Assembly (NCBI GenBank): GCA_017613055.1
Contig: JAGAES010000066.1
Location: 1 to 10,294 of the forward strand
Direction: 5' to 3'
Source of the DNA: Lachnospiraceae bacterium
Lineage (GTDB): Bacteria > Bacillota_A > Clostridia > Lachnospirales > Lachnospiraceae
Length of the DNA: 10,294 nucleotides
Shown: one piece after another, positions 1 through 4,488 of the stretch
Layout: the number at the start of each line of letters is the position of its first letter
Numbering within the stretch: the first letter of the stretch is position 1
Notes under the pieces: generated by a model
Told to the model about the DNA's origin: nothing
The model's input: only the letters and a program-made list of their open reading frames with translations
Databases searched by the model: none
Position numbers and translations under genes: made by a program

Positions 1-247
1 AACAAAGGGTAGTACGATTATCACATTTTCCGCAGACTTCCTGGAAACCCTGTCGGTAGGCGAGCACATGATCAAGGTAACCTTCAAGGACGGCGAGACC
101 TCGTTTGTGCTGAAGGTTCTCGCACCGGTCTCCGACACCACCCCGACCACGGGCGATACAAGCATGCCGGTTCTCTGGGCAATGCTGATTCTCATCTCTA
201 TGGTGGGAACGGCTGTGTTGATTGAAAAGAAAAGAAGAGAAGCATAA
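1..247 (+). CDS. C-terminal fragment of a cell-wall-anchored surface protein (X2-like beta domain plus sortase-type signal)
   Basis: The reading frame is open from the window edge (first full codon at base 2) to TAA at 245-247, giving 81 residues; the start lies upstream. The first ~40 residues (containing FLETLSVGEHMIKVTF) look like the end of a small Ig-like X2/CBM_X2-type domain common in clostridial surface and cellulosomal proteins. Then come a Thr/Pro spacer with TPTTGD, a hydrophobic stretch of about 20 residues starting MPVLWAML, and a basic tail KKRREA. This order (LPXTG-like motif, membrane segment, positive tail) is the usual sortase signal, here with Thr instead of Leu at the first motif position. 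The protein is therefore probably exported and covalently attached to the wall. What the missing N-terminal part does cannot be told. A terminator follows directly. Confidence 0.8.
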   Translation, partial: TKGSTIITFSADFLETLSVGEHMIKVTFKDGETSFVLKVLAPVSDTTPTTGDTSMPVLWAMLILISMVGTAVLIEKKRREA

Positions 248-260
248 GAAAAGACAGAAA

Positions 261-302
261 ATCCCCGCGGTATCATAAAGGATGCCGCGGGGATCGTTTT
301 TT
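261..302 (+). terminator. Intrinsic terminator after the surface protein gene
   Basis: A 14-bp stem (261-274 with 281-294; core ATCCCCGCGG against CCGCGGGGAT, one G-U pair) has a 6-nt loop and is followed after CG by six T (297-302). It lies 13 nt after the stop codon. It sits between the 3' ends of two converging genes, so it may also stop aquaporin transcripts from the other strand, but the T-rich run on that side is interrupted. Confidence 0.9.
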
Positions 303-313
303 ACTGACTTAGT

Positions 314-1018
314 TTAAGCTTCTTTCTTCTTGTCGTCGCTTTCCAGATACTTGTAAAGGATTGCGGCGAGTGCGGCGCCGGTAAGCGGGCCAACCCAGAA
401 TACCCAGACAACCTTGAGGGCTTCCGCATCATTAACGAATGCATTCACGATTGCGGGGCCGAGCGAACGCGCAGGGTTCACGGAAGTACCGGTAAGGCCG
501 ATACCGAGTATGTGAACAAGCACAAGCGTGAAGCCGATTACAAGGCCTGCGAACGAACCGTGGTTGCCCTTCTTCGAGGTAACGCCGAGGATTGCGAGCA
601 CGAAGACAAATGTGAGAAGGCATTCCACCAGAAGTCCGGTTCCGACATAGTCGTTCACGCCGGCAAGACCGTTGGTGCCGTAGCCGCCGGTCATGTCCTT
701 AATCCCCGCGGGCTCGAAAATCAGAGCGAGGAGTCCTGCGCCGGCAAATGCGCCGAGACACTGGGAAATCCAGTAGCAGAACATCTCTTTCGCCTTCATT
801 CCGCCGGAGATGAATACGCCGAGGGAGACAGCGGGATTGATATGACAGCCGGAAATGTTACCGATGGAATAGGCCATCGCAACAATTACGAGACCGAACG
901 CAAATGCGGTAAGAATGTATCCGCAGCCTAAGGTGGAGCACCCTACCAGCATGGCGGTACCGCATCCGATCAGGACAAGAACGAGTGTGCCGACAAATTC
1001 GGCAATGTACTTCTTCAT
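314..1018 (-). CDS. aqpZ: Aquaporin Z-like water channel (MIP family)
   Basis: This 234-residue six-helix membrane channel has both half-helix motifs, NPA at residues 61-63 (HINPAVS) and 181-183 (SVNPARS). Aligned by eye with E. coli AqpZ, the four selectivity-filter positions are Phe41, His169, Thr178 and Arg184; the His-Thr-Arg spacing (9 and 6 residues) equals that of AqpZ. This argues for a water channel rather than a glycerol facilitator, which would have Trp/Gly/Phe/Arg. The frame extends 25 codons further upstream, but the ATG at 1016-1018 was chosen because GGAGGTG (1028-1034 on this strand) precedes it by 9 nt and MKKYIAEFVGT is a typical aquaporin N-terminus. The C-terminus is short and charged (ESDDKKKEA). 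The gene is monocistronic, transcribed divergently from degV. Its likely role is osmotic water flux across the cell membrane. Confidence 0.93.
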   Translation of the reverse strand: MKKYIAEFVGTLVLVLIGCGTAMLVGCSTLGCGYILTAFAFGLVIVAMAYSIGNISGCHINPAVSLGVFISGGMKAKEMFCYWISQCLGAFAGAGLLALIFEPAGIKDMTGGYGTNGLAGVNDYVGTGLLVECLLTFVFVLAILGVTSKKGNHGSFAGLVIGFTLVLVHILGIGLTGTSVNPARSLGPAIVNAFVNDAEALKVVWVFWVGPLTGAALAAILYKYLESDDKKKEA

Positions 1019-1058
1019 AACAAAAAACACCTCCGTTTCAGATTTATTTGATAATTTA

Positions 1059-1086
1059 ATTATAGCATTTTGCGGAGAGAAAACAA
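1059..1086 (-). promoter_or_regulatory. Predicted sigma-A promoter of the aquaporin gene
   Basis: On the minus strand a perfect TATAAT (1059-1064) is preceded after 16 nt by TTGTTT (1081-1086). It lies about 40 nt upstream of the aquaporin start codon. The surrounding DNA is AT-rich. The distance to the opposite-facing degV promoter is about 35 bp between the two -35 boxes, so a regulator binding here could affect both genes (inference). Confidence 0.65.
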
Positions 1087-1121
1087 TCATCAATTGTTGA
1101 GTTTTTCAGTGCGAATGTTCA

Positions 1122-1150
1122 TTGACGGAACAAAAACAGGAAGGTATAAT
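1122..1150 (+). promoter_or_regulatory. Near-consensus sigma-A promoter of degV
   Basis: TTGACG (1122-1127), a 17-nt spacer and perfect TATAAT (1145-1150). Transcription would begin near 1157, leaving a leader of about 48 nt before the degV ATG. This is one of the strongest promoter matches in the window. Confidence 0.85.
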
Positions 1151-1204
1151 ACATTGTATAAAGAGGATGCGCGTGATATCCTTTAGGAAAGGCAGATTTT
1201 CGTT

Positions 1205-2050
1205 ATGTCAGTGAAAATTCTTACGGACAGCACCTGTGATTTGTCCGCCGAAATTATCGAAGAATTCGGAATAAATGTGATTCCGCTCAACATTATTATG
1301 GGGGAACAGTCTTTCCGCGACGGAGTCGATGCGAAGCAGGAAGACATCTTCAAGTGGGCGGATGCCAACAAGACGACGCCGAAGACTTCCGCACCGGATC
1401 TCGGACTGGTGGAAGAGGTGCTTAAATCCTATAAAGAAGCAGGCGACGAGGTTGTGTATCTCGGAATCGGCGCGGACATGTCCAGCACGTTTCAGACAAT
1501 CCGGATTGCAGCCGACGATCTCGAATTTGATAAGTTTTATGCTATCGACTCGATGAATCTTTCAACCGGCGTCGGCCTTCAGGTGCTCCGTGCCGCGGAT
1601 TACGCAAGGGAAGGCTTAAGCGGAGCTGAAATCAAAGAGAAAATTGAAGCCGCAAGGTCCCGTGTCCGGGCTTCCTTCTGTATCGATACGCTTACGTATC
1701 TGCATCGCGGCGGACGCTGCAGCGGTGTGGCCGCTTTACTCGGAGCGGCGCTGATGCTGAAACCGATGATTGCCGTACGCGAAGGAAAGATGGTCGTTGC
1801 GAAGAAATACCGCGGCAAGATCCGTAAGGTTCTGATGGAATACGCGAAGGAGATGGAGCCGGAGCTTCGGAATGCGGAAACCGACCGTGTCTTCGTCACG
1901 CATACCGCTCCCGATGAGCTTGCGGATGAAATCCGCGCGTATGTCGAATCGCTCGGCATTTTCAAGAAGGTTTACGTTACGAAAGCGGGCGGCGTCATCG
2001 CGAGCCATTGCGGACCCGGCACGCTCGGCGTATTGTTCTATTCGAAATAG
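1205..2050 (+). CDS. degV: DegV family fatty-acid-binding protein (FakB-like)
   Basis: A 281-residue cytosolic protein of the usual DegV length. Family marks are TDSTCDL at residues 7-13, TSAPD at 61-65, SSTFQ at 93-97, LHRGGR at 166-171 and KPMI at 186-189, with a C-terminal SHCGPGTLG segment. In the characterised FakB members the protein holds a fatty acid while the kinase FakA phosphorylates it for phospholipid synthesis; the Ser of the SSTFQ-type motif and Thr/Ser around residue 61 line the carboxylate site. No FakA gene is in this window, so the exact partner and preferred lipid are unknown. The ATG at 1205 has only a modest purine-rich site (AGGAAAGG, 1185-1192) about 12 nt upstream. 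It is the first gene after the 1122-1150 promoter and may be co-transcribed with the reductase 66 nt downstream, depending on how the hairpin at 2069-2097 works. Confidence 0.92.
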   Translation: MSVKILTDSTCDLSAEIIEEFGINVIPLNIIMGEQSFRDGVDAKQEDIFKWADANKTTPKTSAPDLGLVEEVLKSYKEAGDEVVYLGIGADMSSTFQTIRIAADDLEFDKFYAIDSMNLSTGVGLQVLRAADYAREGLSGAEIKEKIEAARSRVRASFCIDTLTYLHRGGRCSGVAALLGAALMLKPMIAVREGKMVVAKKYRGKIRKVLMEYAKEMEPELRNAETDRVFVTHTAPDELADEIRAYVESLGIFKKVYVTKAGGVIASHCGPGTLGVLFYSK

Positions 2051-2068
2051 GTTTCACATTTTTCGTAT

Positions 2069-2097
2069 AAACGGCAGTCGGAAGCGGCTGCCGTTTT
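2069..2097 (+). terminator. Hairpin between degV and the aldo/keto reductase gene, possible weak terminator
   Basis: A 12-bp stem (2069-2080 with 2085-2096; outer part AAACGGCAG against CTGCCGTTT, one G-U) closes a 4-nt loop. Only four T follow before a run of A that leads directly into the GGAGG ribosome site of the next gene. The short T run suggests partial termination or a processing/stability element rather than a full stop. No convincing promoter is seen between it and the next gene, which supports read-through. Confidence 0.6.
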
Positions 2098-2116
2098 AAA
2101 AAAGGAGGATACCCAC

Positions 2117-3238
2117 ATGGAAAAACGTCTCATGAAGAAACTCGGAATCGAGACATCGCTGCTCGGTTTCGGCTGTATGCGGCTTCCGACGAAGGACGGG
2201 AAGATTGACCGCGAGCGTACGGCCGCGATGATCGATACGGCATACAAGGCGGGCGTGAATTATTACGACACGGCCTATCCTTACCACGGCGGCGAATCCG
2301 AGCCGGTCGTCGGTGAAATCTTAAACAAATACGACCGCAGCTCGTATTTCCTTGCAACCAAACTTCCGTGCTGGGAAATTCACAGCCTGGAGGACGCAAA
2401 GAACATGCTCGAAAAGCAGCTCAACCGGCTGCAGAAGGATTATATCGATTTCTATCTGCTCCATGCGCTCAACCGGAATTCATTCCGTGAGATGGTGTCC
2501 TACGGCGTTCCGGAATACCTCGCGGAGATGAAGGAAGCCGGCAAGATCCGGTATTTCGGTTTCTCGTTCCACGATGATTACGAGGCGTTCGAGGAGATTA
2601 TCAATTACCGCGACTGGGATTTCTGCCAGATTCAGTACAACTATATGGACCGGAACGACCAGGCGGGAGAGCGCGGCGTGGCACTCTGCGTCGAAAAGCA
2701 GATCCCGATGGTTATCATGGAGCCGATTAAGGGCGGCACGCTGGCGACGCTTCCCGAAGAGGTGCTGACCGGTCTTCGGGCGCTCCGTCCGGAGGCTTCC
2801 GCTGCGTCGTGGGCGCTTCGTTTCGTCGGCTCGCGGCCGATTGTGCATGTAATTCTTTCCGGGATGTCCGCGGAGGACCAGCTTGCGGACAACTTGAACA
2901 CGTTCAATCATTTCGAACCGCTTTCCAAAGAAGAGGAGAAAGCAATCGAAGATACCGCCGCTGCAATCCGCGCACGGGTACGGATCGGCTGCACGGGCTG
3001 CCGGTACTGTATGCCCTGCCCGAACGGCGTCGATATTCCGAAGAATTTCCGTATCTGGAACAGTTTCGGCATGTATGCCAATGTGAATAACGCAAAATGG
3101 CAGTGGGGCCACGACATATCCGCGGACGCGAAGCCGGATAACTGCCTCGGATGCGGCGCCTGCGAGGCCGCCTGCCCGCAGCATCTGCCGATTATCGAGA
3201 GCCTGCAGGCGTGCCTTTCGGAGATGGATTCCCTGTAA
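2117..3238 (+). CDS. Aldo/keto reductase with C-terminal ferredoxin-like 4Fe-4S domain
   Basis: A 373-residue protein in two parts. Residues ~1-265 form an aldo/keto reductase TIM barrel: FGCMRLP near 18-24, YDTAYPYHGGESE at 50-62, and a candidate catalytic tetrad Asp51, Tyr56, Lys82 (ATKLP) and His116 (LLHAL). Residues ~290-373 carry eight cysteines in two clusters: CX2CX2CX2CP (292, 295, 298, 301) and CX2CX2CX3CP (343, 346, 349, 353), the pattern of two [4Fe-4S] sites, although the first spacing is slightly unusual. This fusion is a known group of 'predicted oxidoreductases of the aldo/keto reductase family' (COG1453-like) in anaerobes. The substrate is unknown; the clusters suggest electron exchange with ferredoxin in addition to, or instead of, NAD(P)H. 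GGAGG (2104-2108) lies 8 nt before the ATG. It probably shares transcripts with degV. Confidence 0.9.
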   Translation: MEKRLMKKLGIETSLLGFGCMRLPTKDGKIDRERTAAMIDTAYKAGVNYYDTAYPYHGGESEPVVGEILNKYDRSSYFLATKLPCWEIHSLEDAKNMLEKQLNRLQKDYIDFYLLHALNRNSFREMVSYGVPEYLAEMKEAGKIRYFGFSFHDDYEAFEEIINYRDWDFCQIQYNYMDRNDQAGERGVALCVEKQIPMVIMEPIKGGTLATLPEEVLTGLRALRPEASAASWALRFVGSRPIVHVILSGMSAEDQLADNLNTFNHFEPLSKEEEKAIEDTAAAIRARVRIGCTGCRYCMPCPNGVDIPKNFRIWNSFGMYANVNNAKWQWGHDISADAKPDNCLGCGACEAACPQHLPIIESLQACLSEMDSL

Positions 3239-3245
3239 TTTGCTA

Positions 3246-3274
3246 TTGAATTATTGACGGCTGCCCTGTATAAT
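3246..3274 (+). promoter_or_regulatory. Predicted sigma-A promoter for tRNA-Gly and probably the downstream envelope genes
   Basis: TTGAAT (3246-3251), a 17-nt spacer and perfect TATAAT (3269-3274). It begins 8 nt after the reductase stop codon. The next coding start on this strand is 221 nt downstream with tRNA-Gly between, and I find no other good promoter before the deacetylase gene. A second -35-like TTGACG at 3254-3259 is only 9 nt from the -10 box and cannot work with it. Confidence 0.7.
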
Positions 3275-3288
3275 ATAAGGGTAGCCGT
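3257..3288 (+). repeat. Inverted repeat enclosing the -10 box
   Basis: The arms 3257-3267 (ACGGCTGCCCT) and 3278-3288 (AGGGTAGCCGT) are complementary over 11 bp with one G-U pair. The 10-nt loop (3268-3277) contains the entire TATAAT of the promoter. As RNA from the upstream gene it is a strong hairpin, but no T run follows, so it is a poor classical terminator. As DNA it could be an operator for a dimeric repressor that covers the -10 region. Which of these applies cannot be decided from sequence. Confidence 0.6.
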
Positions 3289-3290
3289 TG

Positions 3291-3377
3291 TCATGAGGAG
3301 GGGCCCGCGAAGCGGGAAGAGTCCTGATGATCTACGCGCGACGCGCCGGGCGGAGCTCGGGTTATATCGCGTCGTGC
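3291..3377 (+). other. GC-rich foldable leader between the promoter and tRNA-Gly
   Basis: Two consecutive foldable blocks fill the space before the tRNA. Block 1 (3291-3330): outer arms TCATGAGGA and TCCTGATGA pair with one mismatch and enclose CCCGC-GAA-GCGGG (3304-3316). Block 2 (3336-3377): a 10-bp stem (3336-3345 with 3368-3377, one G-U) encloses a second stem, 3346-3350 with 3356-3360. No T run follows either block, so they are not ordinary terminators. No known riboswitch or T-box signature was recognised. It may be a 5' leader trimmed off by RNase P during tRNA maturation, a small RNA, or a regulatory element. Confidence 0.5.
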
Positions 3378-3384
3378 TCCTTGC

Positions 3385-3455
3385 GCAGGCATAGTACATC
3401 GGTAGTATATCAGCTTCCCAAGCTGAGGAGGCGGGTTCGATTCCCGTTGCCTGCT
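3385..3455 (+). tRNA. tRNA-Gly, anticodon CCC
   Basis: A complete cloverleaf of 71 nt can be drawn. The acceptor stem is GCAGGCA (3385-3391) with TGCCTGC (3448-3454), discriminator T3455. The D stem is GTAC/GTAT (3394-3397, 3405-3408) with a GG-containing loop. The anticodon stem is TCAGC/GCTGA (3410-3414, 3422-3426) and the loop TTCCCAA carries CCC at 3417-3419. The variable loop is 4 nt; the T stem is GCGGG/CCCGT around TTCGATT. CCA is not encoded. It reads GGG codons. Five T (3455-3459) follow directly, a possible weak stop signal. It has its own upstream promoter at 3246-3274, with about 110 nt of leader to be removed. Confidence 0.95.
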
Positions 3456-3494
3456 TTTTGTCAAAAGGAGGGACCCACACGGCGGGAATGCAGT

Positions 3495-4424
3495 ATGGAC
3501 GAACAGGAAAGAAGACGTAGAGCGGAACTGATGAAGGCCGCCAGGAAACGGCGTCACCGTAAGGTGATGGTGAACAGAGTACTGGCCGGTCTTTTTCTTG
3601 TTGCGCTTATTGTTGCGATTATTGCCGGAATCGTGCTTTTGAACAATTATCTTAAGGGACCGGAGCCGGCGACACCGAACCCGACATGGAACACGCCGAC
3701 GCCGATGGTCGTTACGCCGACCGATACGCCGACGCCGACACCGAGCCCGGAACCGACTACCGTACAGAAAGCAACGCCGGTTCCTGCGGGAGTGAAGCGT
3801 GTCGCGTTCACATTTGACGACGGGCCTTCTTACAGCGGACTGACGCTGAAGTTCGCCGAGAAGCTCGCTTCCTACGGCGGAAAGGGCACCTGGTTCATTG
3901 TCGGAAACCGCGTCGATGCGGAGAACCGCGAAGATCTTAAGAAGGCTGCGGAACTCGGGATGGAAATCGGCATCCACGCATGGACGCACGAGTACTTCTT
4001 CGACCGCAACCCGGACCGTCTCGAGGAGGAACTGCAGAAGACTTCGGATATCATCTATGAGGTAACCGGAAAGCGTCCGACGCTGTTCCGTCCGCCCGGG
4101 GGAAACTTTACGGATAAGCAGGTCATCGAGATCAATTATCCGGTCATTCTCTGGTCGGTGGATACCGAGGACTGGAAGCATACCGGAAACAAGACCGAAG
4201 AGGAGCGCGCTGACAACGTGCAGAGGATTGTCGACGTGATTATGCAATACACGAGGGACGGCAGCATTGTCCTGATGCATGAGATTTACAACAACAGTTA
4301 TGACGCGTTCTGTATCGCGATTGACCGGCTGTCAAAGGAAGGCTATGTCTTCGTTACGGTATCCGAGCTGATCGGCGACGAACTGCGGCCGGGACACAAG
4401 TATGTCTCCTGGTACCAGCGCTAG
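3495..4424 (+). CDS. Membrane-anchored polysaccharide deacetylase (NodB/CE4 family)
   Basis: 309 residues. A basic cytosolic head (many Arg/Lys, residues 5-23) precedes one membrane segment at about 28-50, then a Thr/Pro-rich linker (57-98, repeated TPTP) and the CE4 domain (~101-300) outside the cell. CE4 motifs: TFDDGPS (106-112, metal Asp109 and catalytic Asp108), HAWTH (161-165, metal His161 and His165), RPPGG (199-203), WSVDTEDW (220-227), and LMHE (260-263, His262). All five motifs are present, so it should be an active metal-dependent deacetylase of N-acetylated glycans such as peptidoglycan or a surface polysaccharide; the exact substrate is unknown. The frame stays open far upstream, across the tRNA gene, but MDEQERRRR at 3495 is the only sensible start. 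Its ribosome site is poor: GGCGGGA lies 7 nt upstream, while a better GGAGGG (3467-3472) is over 20 nt away. No promoter lies between the tRNA and this gene. Confidence 0.9.
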   Translation: MDEQERRRRAELMKAARKRRHRKVMVNRVLAGLFLVALIVAIIAGIVLLNNYLKGPEPATPNPTWNTPTPMVVTPTDTPTPTPSPEPTTVQKATPVPAGVKRVAFTFDDGPSYSGLTLKFAEKLASYGGKGTWFIVGNRVDAENREDLKKAAELGMEIGIHAWTHEYFFDRNPDRLEEELQKTSDIIYEVTGKRPTLFRPPGGNFTDKQVIEINYPVILWSVDTEDWKHTGNKTEEERADNVQRIVDVIMQYTRDGSIVLMHEIYNNSYDAFCIAIDRLSKEGYVFVTVSELIGDELRPGHKYVSWYQR

Positions 4425-4436
4425 GAACAACGCGGA

Positions 4437-4477
4437 CGGCCCCTGTGCAGGCGCACGGGCCGGTGAGAAAAGCCTGC
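4437..4477 (+). other. Foldable leader with alternative pairings before the c-di-GMP gene
   Basis: In the 64-nt gap, GGCCC (4438-4442) pairs with GGGCC (4457-4461) and inside it GTGC (4445-4448) with GCAC (4453-4456). Separately, GCAGGC (4447-4452), which includes the hairpin loop, is perfectly complementary to GCCTGC (4472-4477), 12 nt before the next start codon. The two pairings compete or could form a pseudoknot. There is no T run, so it is not a standard terminator. Confidence 0.45.
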
Positions 4478-4488
4478 GGTATTCCCAT

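Noticed and set aside
512..931. Long plus-strand frame opposite the aquaporin gene
   Set aside because: It is antisense to a clearly conserved membrane protein, has no ribosome site and no recognisable domain.
2480..3184. Long minus-strand frame opposite the aldo/keto reductase
   Set aside because: A shadow frame of a GC-rich gene. The plus strand has all family motifs and a good ribosome site.
3254..3274. TTGACG with TATAAT as a promoter
   Set aside because: The spacer is only 9 nt. TTGAAT at 3246 with a 17-nt spacer is the workable pair.
3324..3330. CTGATGA, the core of a hammerhead ribozyme, in the tRNA leader
   Set aside because: No GAAA core with matching stems is found in any of the three possible orders; the heptamer is explained by the outer arm of the first leader hairpin.
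3327..3494. A 5' extension of the deacetylase frame beginning at ATG 3327
   Set aside because: It would run straight through the tRNA-Gly gene and encode an arginine-rich, non-family sequence. The open frame is most likely chance in GC-rich DNA.
3291..4280. Minus-strand frame covering the tRNA and deacetylase
   Set aside because: Antisense to the tRNA and to conserved CE4 motifs; composition is arginine-rich and without domain features.
4402..4488. A longer start for the c-di-GMP protein at ATG 4402
   Set aside because: It overlaps the end of the deacetylase gene, the added residues do not resemble any domain, and the binding fold begins exactly at Met 4489.
4425..4488. c-di-GMP riboswitch in the leader of the c-di-GMP gene
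   Set aside because: The leader is too short and lacks the conserved GEMM motifs; only simple pairings are seen.
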